This document shows positions 1 through 12,078 of a DNA stretch of 64,000 nucleotides, piece after piece. Both the position numbers and the translations under genes were made by a program. Where the stretch lies: NCBI GenBank assembly GCA_030760725.1, contig JASWHV010000005.1, forward strand, positions 91,766,622-91,830,621, written 5' to 3'. The stretch comes from Neostapfia colusana. Its lineage: Eukaryota > Streptophyta > Magnoliopsida > Poales > Poaceae. Under the pieces are notes generated by a model. That model ran no database searches. It saw only the letters and a program-made list of their open reading frames with translations, and was not told where the DNA came from. Numbering within the stretch: position 1 is the first letter of the stretch; each line of letters opens with the position of its first letter.

Positions 1-347
1 TGCGGGCTTACACCCAGAGGAGCCTCATGAAGCTATGTCAGATGGAGATGAATCCAAAGAGGAGCCACCCCCTGCTTAGGCCGAGAATGAAGGTGATGAA
101 TGGGCTAACCGTTCAGTTCAAGAATTCCGGTCCGACGGGATGGAAGGAGGACACATATCCAAGGAGCTTAGAGAATTCCTGGATTGCTGCAGCCTATACC
201 CAGAGTATCTCATCAAGAAAGTCCCTCGTCTCGGACATGAAGAGTGGAAGGCTGAGGTAACCATCCTATCTAACGGTAGGGTTGTCACACGGCACTTCAC
301 ACCCACGTGGAGAGCTACAAGGGCAGAAGCTACTGATGATGATGTGA
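1..347 (+). pseudogene. Pre-gag ORF of a family-C gypsy element, N-terminal part
   Basis: The frame starting at base 2 is open from the window edge except for a TAG at 77-79 and runs to 347, where family-R LTR sequence cuts it. The part after about 140 has the order PEYLIKKVP, a glycine, tryptophan (EEWKAEVTI), a GR turn, then an alanine-rich helix (RATRAEA). That order resembles a double-stranded RNA-binding fold; this is inference by eye. The likely continuation is the same-strand fragment at 11393-11639, whose first residues (AARDAL) match the place where the T1/T2 pre-gag ORFs read AARDTM. I infer that both halves belong to one element split by the family-R composite. The function is not known. 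Confidence 0.5.
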
Positions 348-570
348 TGAGAAGGTTAGGCCCTATCTTCCGAAAGGTAGGTCGATTGAGGTGGAGAACT
401 CGACGTTGATGATCCGCGGCACTCGAGCAGTTCCAACACCCCTACAATCACTACACCACTGCTCTGTTGGTTATCAACCGTGCAACACATGCTTGACCTC
501 GCCAAGAAGGCTAATCCTTGCAAGTGCAACCGAGAACACGAGCAAGAACGTAGAAGACGCGATCTGAAAA
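348..570 (-). repeat. Family-R LTR fragment (R/U5 side)
   Basis: These 223 bp align without gaps to 10493-10715, in the same orientation, and begin with the terminal TGAGAAGG (the reversed CA end of the LTR). The U3 side is missing: at 571 the sequence switches to plus-strand gag. It appears to be the outer end of the family-R composite that split the pre-gag ORF. The five bases before it (TGTGA, 343-347) do not recur at the other end, so no clean target-site duplication is visible. Confidence 0.7.
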
Positions 571-2328
571 CCTGGAACAACGATGAGGAGAACAACAACA
601 CGACGAGTGATTGTGTGTCACATGCAGAGCATCGTGACATAATGCTGACAACAGAGAATACACTAGCGAACTTGACTCGCCAAGTGGACGACCTTACTGT
701 TCGGATGGATAATATGGAGACGCGTTTGCCTCCCGTTGAAGCACGCGACGATGATGCTTTCGACGTGGAAGACTTTGTTGACCATCCACGACGTCTATTT
801 CAGCGTTGAGTATGGGAGGTAATAATTATAATTACAATGATCGTTATAACAATTATAATCGCCCTCCTGATGATCCTTTTGCTAAAGTGAAATTTACTAT
901 ACCCTGTTTTTATGGTTCTTATGATGCTGAGGATTATCTTGATTGGAAGATGATAGTAGAGCAAAAATTTAATGCCCATCTTGTTCCTGAACAACATAGG
1001 GTTCGTCAAGCCACTAGTGAGTTTAAGGATTTTGCTATCATATGGTGGAATGAACTTGTTAAAACTAGGACTGATCCTCCGACATGGGAAAGATTAAAAG
1101 ATGCTATGCATGTTTGATTCGTTCTTCCTTTTCAGCACGACCTTCGAAAAAAATTGCAACGTTTGGACCAAGGTAACATGTCCGTAGAGGAGTATTATCA
1201 AGAGTTACAGAAAGGTATGTTCGCTGTGGGGTAGTAGAGGACATGGATGATAAAATATCTCATTTTTAATGGGGGTTGGGACGTGAAATTTAGGACATTG
1301 TTGATTACAAAGAATATGATATAGTTAACAGATTGTTTCAGCTTGCTATGTTGGCAGAAAAAGAATTGCAGGGATGCCAACCACAGCAACATCGCACAAG
1401 GAGCACCTTCACGCCGTGTTCAATGTCTACACCACCCAAAACAGCACCATCTTTGAGTTTTCGTGCAGCCACTACGCCATCCAATGGCGGCCAACGATCA
1501 ACACCTGCTGCTGCGCCTCCTCACGTGAAGGACGGTGGCAAGACGACACCATTCAAGCCTACATCTTCAACACCTTCTACGAGTCGCACTTCCGACATCA
1601 AGTGTCATCGCTGTCAGGGACTTGGTCACATGATCAAAGATTGCCCAAGCAAGCGAGCATACATAGCACACAACGATAGCGGGTATGATAGTACTTCCGA
1701 TGTTGAAGATGAATATTCTCTTGCTACTAACATTGCAGACACAAATGATGACCAATATAGCTCCGACGAAGAGGTACTTGGTACAGAAGCGACAGAAAAG
1801 TATAGGAGCATCATTGTGCAGCGTGCTTTGAGCTCCAAATTGGAGGCCAACGACAAGCTACAACAACACAATCTCTTTCACATGTTCCTCATCGTCAAGG
1901 ATTGTCGTGTACACAATATAATTGATGGAGGCAGCTGCAATAACTTAGTGAATATGGATGTCATCAACAAACTAGGATTGACAACAAGAGCACATCCTCA
2001 TACATACCACATTCAATGGTTCAACAACAGCGGTAAGGTTCAGGTAACTAAAACAGAAATGGTACATTTTTCAATTGGTTCTTACAATGATTTTTCTGAT
2101 TTTGATGTTGTGCCTATGGATGCTTGTTCTCTTTTATTGGGTCGTCCTAGGGAATTTTATATGGATGCTATTCATCATGGTCGAACCAATAAATATACTC
2201 TCATGCATAAAGGAAAGAAAATCACTTTGCTTCCAATGACGCCGGCTGAAATTGTGTGTTTTGAGAAGAGTAAATTAACGATGATAAAGCAACAAAACTA
2301 AAATCTGAAAAGCAGCAAGTCATTAAGT
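571..2328 (+). pseudogene. Family-R gypsy gag-protease, inverted copy
   Basis: This is a decayed gag-protease region. An N-terminal helical stretch (to about 809) is followed by a capsid-like part at about 806-1117 (CFYGSYDAEDYLDW, IIWWNEL), a zinc knuckle CHRCQGLGHMIKDC at about 1603-1644, and an acid-protease-like site IIDGGSCNNLV near 1918-1950. Stops and frameshifts lie near 1117 and 1237-1270, and a one-base loss near 2271 shifts the protease frame. From about 1322 it is colinear with the minus-strand copy at 8358-9608, so the two form a large inverted repeat. The piece keeps the gag N-terminus that the minus copy lacks. It ends abruptly at 2328 against integrase in the opposite orientation. 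Confidence 0.75.
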
Positions 2329-3092
2329 AAATTCTATATGTGGTACCTGGATCAATAGGAGCACGGGGATTGAAACCATACACTACCTGGAATGGACTTA
2401 TCTTTGTCGTGGAGTGAATGGATCTGTTGTAAGAAAATTCTATATGTGGTAAACACTCCTCCCACAACTTTAAATTTATTTACAATACAGCCCGCAACAT
2501 AGTGGATAAAGTACGATTAACTACCTCGGTTTGTCCATCCGTTTGTGGGTGACATGTAGTTGAAAACAACAACTTGGTGCCTAATTTATACCACAAGGTT
2601 CTCCAAAAATTACATAAATTTTTTGCATCACGATCAGAAACAATGGTATTTGGCACACCATGTAAACGAACAATTTCAGTCATAAACAAATCAGCAATGT
2701 GTGAAGCATTATTGTTTTCATGACATGGTATAAAGTGCACCATTTTAGAGAGACGATCAACAACCACAAAAATACTATGCCTCCCCCTCTTAGTCCTAGG
2801 CAATCCCAAAACAAAGTCCATAGAAATATCCTCCCAAGGTGCACTAGGATCAGGAAGGGGCATATAAAGACCATGTGGGTTAAGGCGAGACTTAGCTTTA
2901 TTGCAAGTAGTGCATCGTGACACGTAGCGCTCGACATCACGCCTCATCTTTGGCTAAAAGAAGTGGACAGCACATCCTCAGTTTTCTTCACTCCAAAATG
3001 TCCCATCAAATCTCCTCCATATGCTTCCTGCAAAAGCAATAGACGAATGGAGCTAGCTGGAACGCATAGCTTGTTAGCACGATAGAGGAGAC
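2329..3092 (-). pseudogene. Family-R gypsy integrase
   Basis: Read on the minus strand this begins with the HHCC zinc-binding region (GGDLMGHFGVKK, then SRCTTCNKAKS). It then gives the catalytic core with all three acidic positions visible: ISMDFVLGLP, TIVSDRDAKNL and GQTEVVNRTLS. A tryptophan codon before PKMRRD has become TAG (plus-strand 2954-2956), and the reading stops near 2340 before any chromodomain. RNase H is absent between this piece and the RT at 7684. The left edge at 2329-2345 carries a 17-bp duplicate of integrase sequence found at 2435-2451. It is a pol remnant of the minus-strand family-R element. Confidence 0.8.
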
Positions 3093-6000
3093 TGTGAGGG
3101 CCCGTCATCCCGGTTCATGGGGACGGGGCACCTCACCCGGGAATCGCATTGGGTGGTGCCGTGCGATGCAGCACCCAACAGCACACATAATAAAGCATCA
3201 TATTACATAAATCAAGCGGAAGCTTACAAAGTGTAAATTTTACAAATACTTCTCAAAATATTCTACAGCGGAAGACTATTACAACTCACGTCTCATACCT
3301 ATGCTAAGCAACAGAGAAGGTGTCCAGTCCGCGGATCCTTCTTGCTAGCAACACTATCACAGTAGCAGCGGCAGGGGTTGCCATGAGTTCACTACTCGGA
3401 GAGCTCCGAGTCTCATCGGACACCCGTACAATTCAGCGTACAGTTATTACCTGCAAAACAACTTATGCAGTATCTGTGAGCACGAAGCTCAGCAAGACTG
3501 ACCCGTCACCCTAGTCATGAAACTCTACATGATGAAAATAGAGGGCTGAACAGAAGTTTGCACAAACGATGAACTTGAGCTAAAGGATAGTCCTTACTTC
3601 AAGTTTTAAGTAACTTTTATAGCCCTCGCGCAATTTACATCGAGACTCCACAATCAAACAAGAAACGCTTCATCTCGATGTCACTTGCCCGAGGTGAAAG
3701 TAACTTTAGTGAGCTACCCTAAACTCATAGAGACCTTGCGCCATTACCGTCGAGACTCCACAATCCAACAAGCAACGCTTTGCCTCGACGCTACTAGCCC
3801 AAGGTGGAAAATAAATTTAGTGAAAGTGTTGATCATTCCTCATCTCCATTATGAGGATTACTCACGAAGCATTTTAAGGTTTTCCAAGTTTGTTACTACC
3901 TCACGGCGCAGAGAACAAGTATCTCGGTCCATTCCGCGAGCAACGGTGATTGCAATCAAAAACACCCGGCTGACACGACACGTACGCCCGTACTCGACGT
4001 TGCACACAGCAACCGTCACTGACGTCGTACGTGGCAACCTTTCACACGACACCCAAATGTCGAACCTGTCCCACCGACTGGGATTAAGTCTCTCTACGGC
4101 CAACCCTCATAGAGCCGACTTCTCTATCCTTTCAGCATCAGCATTAGATGGTGAGGTATGTCTCGACACCTAGGTTAACATGCTACATCGGTTTCCTGGG
4201 TCCCATATAGCCAGTATGCATCCGGTACACAACTCAAACTTGTCCAACGGGCCGCACACGAGAACGGGACTTAATCGACTCAGACATAGACTAGGTTCAC
4301 AGGACCACGTCCTTGATCCTTCCATCCACTGCCCGGTCTCCATTCCCAACTATGAGGATCAATTCCCAACTCTTCCGATTGATCCCCCCTTAATCCCGGT
4401 TCACGAGTAGGAAACTGCCCACTCGAGTTTTGCTTCTTTTAATCCACTTTTGTTGACTTGAGATCAGCAGTTATAATCAAGTATTAACCTACTCTACATT
4501 ATACTCCAGGGTTTTCTGGGTCATGCATTTGGAGTTTCATACCATCTAGACTTAATGCAAGAAACTAAATGCTAGACATAGAAAGTGAATACAAATAAAA
4601 ACTTGTAAGTTTTGATGCAAACCGGGGCTTGCCTTTGTTTTGCAGGTGACTTATATATATATGAAGTTCAGTTAGTGAAGACCACTTGGTGCTTGATCAA
4701 CTGCTTTCCTCCTTCCTTGATCTCTACTCCGATCACTTCAACTCCTTCACGTAGATACTACACGTAATGAATATGCATATGGATTTAATTGTAAAGATTT
4801 TTCTACAAGTTTCAACAAAAAGTTTCAAAACTGTAACTCTGTTTAAGAATTTAAAATGACACTGGTGCTAGTGGTTTAGGTCTAAGTAACATGATCAAGT
4901 GCTAAGTGTTTTCCCCTCTTCTATATTGATCACCATAAGAGGTTGAACAGAACAGGGGTGACCCAGAGCTCCAATGGAGCTGAGAATTTTAATGTGAGTT
5001 CCTTGTCACCATAAAGTCCTCTGGACCAACAATTTGCACTTTTCATTGAGTGGTTTGTTCAGAACAATTTTCTAAGTAATTAAGAAAGAAGAATTAATTC
5101 TGAGATCACACCCATGTTCATGCCAAACTTAGTGAACTAAAATTTCAATTATAGTTCATATAGCTTGCATGAATTTTCCTAGGATTTTTGGAGCTAAGAA
5201 TCTCCCATAAATGAATTTCCAAGTTTTGGAATTTCTCTAAAAATGTTTCTGTATTCAATTGAACACAGCAACTTAAAATCTAAATTGACCTTAGCAAATC
5301 AACTCCAAATGAGCTGAAACTTTGACAGGAGTCCACTAACACCCTAAATACTATTCTGGCAAAATTTGAGGATTTTAGTATTAGCCAAACTCCCTCAAAA
5401 ATTCTTTTGCTGAAAAGGTTTAAAGAATTTTCCAGAATTAAATAATGATTTTCATACAAATTGGGTTGTAGATTGGGACAGAGCTATTCAATATGAATCC
5501 AACCCAATTTGAATCACTAAATTTGGGGCTTCCTAGCAAGAGGTATGAGGTTCTAAAGTTTGGGAAAAATTCTGAAATTGAACTCTGTTCTATTTTCCAA
5601 TTTTCAGAGACATAAGGAATTAACACCACATTTGGCCAAGCAAATGAGGTCCAATGCTTCTGAAAACTTTACTGGAGTTCAAGTAGTTTTGTAGGAATCC
5701 CCTTCCCAAATTTGGGAATTTTCGAATACACAGAACTCCTGGAAAAATTCCTACAAGATTTTCCTTATATTAATTAATGAGCCAAAACCAGGGATTTTCA
5801 TAAATATTGGGCTCTACCCCTGGATAGTACTCTCTTAGGGGAATCCAACAAAATTTATGTCACTATTTTTGGAGATTTCTACACAGATTTATGCATTTTC
5901 CAAGTTTGTAGAACTCTCTGTTTGATTTTAAACAGAACAGTCTAACGTGGGGCTCACGGGTCAGGTGCTTCTTCAACCTCTCGCCAGAGATCGCGGGTGC

Positions 6001-7683
6001 ACACCGGCAGAAAGCGTGGCGCGGCTCGTTCTCTCTCATTACTCCACCAAATGAGCTCCGGTTTCGCCCTACATGCTCCTTGGAACATGGCGCAGCTGCC
6101 GGGCAAGGTTCCCGCGCATGAAAACGGCCGAAAACAGGTCGGCACCGGTGGGGCGGCTCGGGAGCTCAGCCTCAGCGCGTTCTGGCACGTCCGAAGCTTC
6201 TCCCGGTGAGCTACCTTGCCCTAAAGGATGACCAGAGCTCGTGGAGCATGGAACGCACCTCAGTTCGTGCAGCAATTATGGGGAATAGGGCGGTCACCGG
6301 AGACCCGACCCGTTTTTGCCGCCGGCGGTGAATTCTCGTCGCTTGGGGCCTGTGATGATCGGTTTTCTTTGGTTCTCGGCGTGGGAGGGCGCTAGGGCAT
6401 CTAGTTTCTGTGGTTTGAATTGTAGGAGGTATGATCAATCGGTTTGGGCGAATTTCAAGAATTAACCAATGTCTGTTCTATACATGCGCCGGTGCCAAAA
6501 ATCGAATTCCGGCGAGCCGGCGTCGGGGGAGAGCATAAGGACTACAGGAGAAGGTTCAATACCTCATGGCGCACCTCAGTGGCCTCTTGAGCACGCCGGA
6601 GAAGCGCTGGACTGGCCGGGAGACGAGGAGCAGTGGAGGCGGCGTGGCCCTGTTGTAACGGGAGAAAACTGGGTTGGTCACGGCGGAGGGACGCTGGAAA
6701 CGAGCTGAGGATCTGTGTAGCACGTCGAGGAGCGATGGGCGCATCTTCTTGGTGCCTCAGCCGGGCGTCCAACTGGTGGAAACAGCTCGGCAGCGATCAA
6801 CCGAGGGCTGGAGACGTGGTAGCTCCATTCTCTGTGTTTTGTGAGCGAGGAGAAGGGAACCGAGTGAGTTCTCGGGACTGTGGCACGGGAACGTCGGCTG
6901 AGGTGATAAGCAAGAGGTACCAGCTCACCGGCGTGAAGAACACGAGCAGGAGGTGGCTTCGGCCTGCCCCTGTGTCGCACGGTGAGAAAACCTGAGTTCT
7001 GTCTCGGTGGCGCGGTTCCTTCGCGTGGAGGAGGAAAAACAGGGACTGGGCACTGTCAATGAAGATCTTTTGCACACCAAATTCCCTCCATGACATGTGT
7101 ACCCCATTGCCCAACTTATCTCCCCAAAATTTTCTCACAAATATCTCCATAATTTAGCAAATGCTGGAACTAAAATGGTGAGAATTCAAACCTGTATTGT
7201 GTTTGGATAATTTGGACAAGTTTCATCCAAATTCAAAGGTATATTTGAATTCGTTGCAAATTTTAGCCCATTTGGAAAATGGATAGCAAATATCTTCAAA
7301 AATTCATGAGACTTTGCCTACCCCATGATTTGGACCTAAGGAATTCAAATATGAAATCTGATCTTTGATTGGGCTGCTGCAAATGAGATTTTTCACACAA
7401 CAGTTTGAAAATCATCGTGTTACCCTTATTTGAAATTTTTAGTAGAACAAGTTGTTCCAAAATCTGACTTTAGCTTTTTTCACACATATGGGAACTTCCC
7501 AACTTGGTTTTAGATCCCACTTGGGTTCCATGTCTTCAAACAAATCTTTGAACTTGTGTGAAGAGAGCTCTCATATGTATTATCACATGTGAAAAAGATT
7601 AAACAAGTCCCATTTCTCATACATAGGAAACCCACTTGGTGCACACAAGAGTTTCTTTGTATTCATATTTTGGGACCTTTACA
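3093..7683 (-). repeat. Long gypsy LTR L5, reverse orientation, about 4.6 kb
   Basis: On the minus strand it begins at 7683 with TGTAAAGGTCCCAAAAT, close to the T1/T2 LTR start TGTAAGG(G/T)CC, and ends near 3093 with CCCTCACA. Inside, in LTR order, are a CACATGTCA-type box, a GC-rich block, AT-rich intron-like sequence, the conserved GCAAGCCCCGGTTTGCAT donor-like block (about 4633 downward), the GGGTCAGTCTTGCTGAGC box with its hairpin, and an acceptor-like GTTTTGCAG. No internal region adjoins it. The flanks (ACAAT right, GAGAC left) do not match, and the host element's RNase H is missing at this place, so this is not a clean solo LTR. No coding frame is supported. Confidence 0.7.
3477..3491 (-). 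other. Conserved LTR hairpin (L5 copy)
   Basis: The stem TGAGC/GCTCA encloses a 5-base loop. It sits on the minus strand a few dozen bases upstream of an acceptor-like GTTTTGCAG, as in the other long LTRs of the window. Confidence 0.5.
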
Positions 7684-8357
7684 ACAATTTTTGCCAGCTA
7701 GTGATTGCAACAATTTTTGCCTCATCCATCTCAATTCCCCGCGAGGAAACGACATAGCCAAGAAACGATACTCGATTTGTGCAAAAGGCGCACTTTTCGA
7801 GGCTACCAAAAGAGCATGCATCTCTCAAAACAAAAAAACAGCACGTAAATGTGAGAGATGTTCGTCATATGATTTGCTATAAATGAGGATATCATCGAAG
7901 TAAACCACCACAAATTTTCCAATAAAAGCACGTAAAACCTCGTTCATTAATCGCATGAAAGTGCTAGGTGCATTAGTTAAACCAAAAGGCATGACTAACC
8001 ACTCATAAAGGCCAAACTTGTTTTAAATGCAGTTTTCCATTCGTCTCCTAATGCCGTTCTTATTTGGTGGTAACCACTATGCAAGTCAATTTTTGTAAAA
8101 ATGATAGCACCACTCGTTTCATCAAGCATGTCATCTAAGCGAGGAATAGGATAACGATATCGAATGGTTATGTTATTAATCGCTCGACAATCAACACACA
8201 TGCACCAAGTACCATCTTTCTTGGGAATCAAAAGAACATGAACGGAACAAGGGCTAAGGCTTTCACGAATGTACCCGTGGTCCATGAGATCTTGAACTTG
8301 TCGCTGAATTTCCTTAGTCTCCTCCGGATTCGCCCTGTACGCCGCACGATTTGGCAA
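7684..8357 (-). pseudogene. Family-R gypsy reverse transcriptase
   Basis: The minus-strand reading gives the RT fingers and palm. LIPKKDGTW, CVDCRAINNIT, FTKIDLHSGYHQI, then after a frameshift near 8030 VMPFGLTNAPSTF and the active-site motif VVVYFDDILIYS (about 7890-7920) can be read. A further frameshift follows, and the sequence ends at 7684 against LTR L5. The RNase H domain is missing. The piece continues the protease reading at 8358-9051 and is separated from its integrase (2329-3092) by L5. It is not functional. Confidence 0.85.
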
Positions 8358-9608
8358 ACTTGCCCCCCGGAATCAAGTCGATCTTGTGTTCAATTCCCCT
8401 CACAGATGGCAGTCCAGGGGGTATCTCGGAGGGAAACACATCCTCAAACTCCTGCAAAAGGTTAGAAACAGCAGGGGGCAATGAAATAGACAATTCATGA
8501 AGTGAAAACATGACTTCTTTGCATACTAAAGCATAGCACATCCCCTTAGCATCAAATAAATCAATAAGATCAGATTTAGTTGTGAGCAATGAAGGGGATT
8601 TTAACTTAATGACTTGCTGCTTTTCAGATTTTAGTTTTGTTGCTTTATCATCGTTAATTTTACTCTTCTCAAAACACACAATTTCAGCCAGCGTCATTGG
8701 AAGCAAAGTGATTTTCTTTCCTTTATGCATGAGAGTATATTTATTGGTTCTACCATGATGAATAGCATCCGTATAAAATTCCCAAGAACGACCTAATAAA
8801 AGAGAACAAGCATCCTTAGGAACAACATCAAAATCAGAAAAATCATTGTAAGAACCAATTGAAAAATGTACTCTTGCTGTTCTAGTTACCTGAACCTTAC
8901 CGCTGTTGTTGAACCATTGAATATGGTATGGATGAGGGTATGCTCTTGTTGTCAATCCTAATTTGTTGATGACATCCATATTCACCAAGTTATTGCAGCT
9001 GCCTACATCAATTATAATGTGTACGCGACAATCCTTGACAATGAGGAACATGTGAAAGAGATTGTGTCGTTGTAGCTTGTCGTTGGCCTACACTTTGGAG
9101 CTCAAAGCACGCTGCACAATGATGCTCCTATACTTCTCTGTCGCTTCTGTACCAAGTACCTCTTCGTCGGAGCTATATTGGTCATCATTTGTGCCTGCAA
9201 TGTTAGTAGCAAGAGAATATTCATCTTCAACATCAGAAGTACTATCATACCCGCCATCGTTGCGTGCTATGTATGCTCGCTTGCTTGGGCAATCTTTGAT
9301 CATGTGACCAAGTCCCTGACAGCGATGAAACTTGATGTCAGAAGTGCGACTCGTAGAAGGTATTGAAGATGTAGGCTTGAATGGTGTCGTCTTGCCACCG
9401 TCCTGCACGCGAGGAGGCGCAGCAGAAGGTGTTGACCGTTGACCGCCATTGGATGGCGTAGTGGCTGCACGAAAACTTGATGATGGTGCTGTTTTGGGTA
9501 GTGTAGACGTTGAACGCGACGTGAAGGTGCTCCTTATGCGATGTTGCTGTGGTTGGCGTCCCTGTGATTCTTTTTTCTGCCAACATAACAAGCTGAAACA
9601 ATCTGTAA
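8358..9608 (-). pseudogene. Family-R gypsy gag C-terminus and protease
   Basis: On the minus strand, 9608 down to about 9088 gives the gag C-terminal part, with a low-complexity Ser/Thr/Pro region, a zinc knuckle (HRCQGLGHMIKDC) and an acidic linker (EEVLGTEATEKY). A frame change near 9051-9088 leads to the protease-like segment, with DVGSCNNLVN at the place where the inverted copy has DGGSCNNLV. The N-terminal gag part present in the plus copy (571-1321) is missing. Homology between the copies starts at ACAGATTGTTTCAG, directly after leader sequence. The element is internally deleted and non-functional. Confidence 0.8.
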
Positions 9609-10479
9609 AATTGATATGAACAACAATCACAGCACCACAAGTGTATAGACTAGGCCAATTGCTTTAATATGTGTGCTCTTCACATTCTTTTTTTGTTGTA
9701 ATCTTTTTTTATATTTTTTGCTCAGGAACAGAAATATAGGAAGCACACAAATTTTCAGCTCAATTGGACGTATTTTGTGGCCTATAGAAAATCAAGAAGA
9801 TTCTGTAAAATTCTTGCTGGAACTTTGGAGGCCGAAAAGGTATCTTCCGAGGGGGTTTTGGCCAATCTAATCTTTGCCGAATCCGGCAAATCTGGGGACA
9901 ATCGGATGTGAAATTTCACGTAGATCAATTTTAAAAAAATTGTCCGATTTCGAGTTCGTATGTGAAAGTTACGGCAGTTTTAAGGTAGTCTGTCTGAATT
10001 ACAGTTTTTGGATGTTGATTCCAACTCGGTTTTAGAACAGATCTTGCAAACATATACAAAATGATAAAAAATCTGCACAGCGACTTATAGGGTGGTGTGT
10101 GATGAATCAAGGATGATTGGCGCAAAGGTTTGTCACCTAATCTAGGGCTGGCGATGCGGGAGTTCATGCAAGGCGGCTAGCTAGGGCAAACCGATGAACG
10201 TGGTGGATCGTCTTGTTGTTTAGGGATTGTGGAATAGGCGTCGAACAGCAAGAAAACAAGGGCGAAACACGATAACTAGGACCCAAAACACAGCTAAACC
10301 AGCAACAATACTCGACCACACAAATGCAAACTCAACAATGCAAACCGAAAAACGAAAACTGCAGGCACTATAGGCTAGGAAGCGGTAATTTTTTTTGTGG
10401 ATTTTCTATGGACTCTAGGTATGAAAAACAAAACTAATCTAATGGGAAACAAAGATACCTCATGGGCAACCTGGAAATA
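9609..10479 (-). other. Family-R 5' leader, no gene
   Basis: This non-coding stretch lies between the primer-site-like motif and the truncated gag. I see no conserved frame in it. Its position and AT-rich composition fit the untranslated leader of a gypsy element. Confidence 0.45.
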
Positions 10480-10487
10480 TGATACCA
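10480..10487 (-). other. Primer-binding-site-like motif
   Basis: TGGTATCA on the minus strand lies five bases inside the presumed LTR end. It matches the first eight bases of the initiator tRNA-Met primer site TGGTATCAGAGC, but the next bases (TATTTC) do not. Confidence 0.4.
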
Positions 10488-10492
10488 ATTTA

Positions 10493-10926
10493 TGAGAAGG
10501 TTAGGCCCGATCTTCCGAAAGGTAGGTCGATTGAGGTGGAGAACTCGACGTTGATGATCCGCGGCACTCGAGCAGTTCAAACACCCCTGCAATCACTACA
10601 CCACTGCTCCGTTAGTTATCAACCGTGCAGCACACGCATGACCTCGCCAAGAAGGCTAATCCCTGCAAGTGCATCCGAGAACACGAGCAAGAACATAGAA
10701 GACACGATCTGAAAATCATGAAGTTGGGGTCTCACAAGAACCGTAGAACGGCGGCTGTTTATCTAAGCAAAATCCAGCTGTTTGTGACAGTGGCTAGGGG
10801 TTATAAAGGAGGTGGAGGATGACCAGGGGGTGCTGGGGTCGTGACCTAACCCTAAGACACGTACATAATGTACTTGGACTCGATACAAGGCCCAATGGCC
10901 CAACTAGGTGATGCAACACCTTGACA
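10493..10926 (-). repeat. Family-R LTR
   Basis: This is about 434 bp. On the minus strand it starts TGTCAAGGTG and ends CCTTCTCA. A TATA-like TTTATAA lies at 10807-10801. The R/U5 half (10493-10715) is repeated without gaps at 348-570. A primer-site-like motif lies just beyond the low-coordinate end, as for a 5' LTR, but a pol C-terminal tail lies on the other side, as for a 3' LTR. It may therefore be the shared or recombined LTR of two copies. The outer boundary is judged from TG/CA ends only. Confidence 0.55.
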
Positions 10927-11040
10927 GACTCTAAACTTGATATTGTTTAGAAGATTCCCTTTGACTCCAAAGGAATTTTGACGTGGGGCCAGTGCCATTG
11001 GAAATTTTATCCTCTCATCATTCCGTGCATATGTAGAACG

Positions 11041-11392
11041 TTATAAACAGAGTCCGTATGCCTCCTGGGTATCCATTTTGAAGTGGACTGCTCCTGGGTC
11101 CCGAGTTGGACTCGAGTTTGAGTTGGGCTCGGTCTCTAGCTTCTTGTTGGCATATTTTCTGGTCCCCACGCCTCCAAACCCCTCTCCATGTGTCTCCATG
11201 TCCTCCCCATGGTTCCTAATCATAATTAATCCATTAGGTAGCAACATACTCTCAAAATTCACATATAAAGAATTGTTCAGGAACGAGCTCACATCTAAAT
11301 TCAATTGTCGTGCTCGAGCTCTAGTAATTCGACCTTGCATGTCTACCATGACAGTGTTGTGTATATCCGTAGGAGTGATGTCCACATCATGC
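11041..11392 (-). pseudogene. Gypsy pol C-terminal tail
   Basis: The minus-strand frame reads HDVDITPTDIHN and then ITRARARQLNLDVSSFL, a basic tail known at the C-terminal end of many grass gypsy polyproteins after integrase. It is followed by a hydrophilic end and lies just upstream of the LTR at 10493-10926, as expected for a 3' pol end. The reading is cut at about 11392 by the plus-strand pre-gag ORF fragment. 10927-11040 holds nothing that I recognise. Confidence 0.6.
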
Positions 11393-11639
11393 TGCACGGG
11401 ATGCACTCACCGGACTGTGCTACGCCTTCCATGAGCAGCTTGAGAACACTACCTTTGAGCTGCACCCGTATTGGAAGAGTGGTACAAGGGAGATCATTGG
11501 ACCCTATGGACGAGCTCTTTCCAACCCAGAATCTGCTGACATGTCTCAGAGGTTGCTCGTGGAGTTAGGAAACCGCTATGCAAGCACACAAGAAGAGATC
11601 CGTTACCTTCGCAAGAAGCTGTACTTGTTGGAAAAATAA
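11393..11639 (+). pseudogene. Pre-gag ORF of family C, C-terminal part
   Basis: The frame ends at TAA 11637-11639. It begins AARDALTGLCYAFHE and continues with a TTFELHPYW block and a charged helix (EEIRYLRKKLYLLEK). The T2 pre-gag protein has AARDTMSCFCQLHVQAM followed by TPYALVP at the same relative place, so I take it as a diverged homologue. The N-terminal half appears to be 1-347, displaced by the family-R composite. The family-C gag starts 440 bp downstream on the same strand. Confidence 0.5.
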
Positions 11640-12078
11640 GAGGAGACTCGTGCCATCGCGGGAACAAATGGGGCACCAACGTCATCTATCCCTACATGGA
11701 CTGCCGACTCACCATGGCGTGCGCCCATGTATGGACCACCCCCATCACACTGTGAGAACAGCACAGGTTCTCACGATTAAGTTTAGGTTTCCCATTGAAT
11801 AAAGATGTAATAGGAACACTTAGATGTAGTAGGCTGAAATAAGAGTGGTGTGCAGATTTTATGATGATTGCTTGAGTTTGTGTGCTGTTGTGAGTTGTGG
11901 GACGCTTCAGCGAATCTCCACATCCACACATAGTGGAGAGGTGTGAGATGCTTTGGCACGTGTTCACATCCTCATATAGCCTGAAATTAATAAAAGAAGT
12001 TGCTTAGTTCGTACAACTTGATGCATATAGTTGGGGGGATCAATCTAAATTTCTATTTCGAACTCTACTCTCTCACAG
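11640..12078 (+). other. Leader between pre-gag ORF and gag, with acceptor-like end
   Basis: I see no coding frame here. The last bases before the gag ATG are a pyrimidine tract ending CTCTCTCACAG (AG at 12077-12078), a good match to a plant 3' splice site placed exactly at the start codon. T1 and T2 show the same arrangement. Confidence 0.45.

Noticed and set aside
3093..7683. L5 as a simple solo LTR
   Set aside because: The flanking 5-mers do not match, and the host element's RNase H is missing at the site, so a deletion or recombination is needed.
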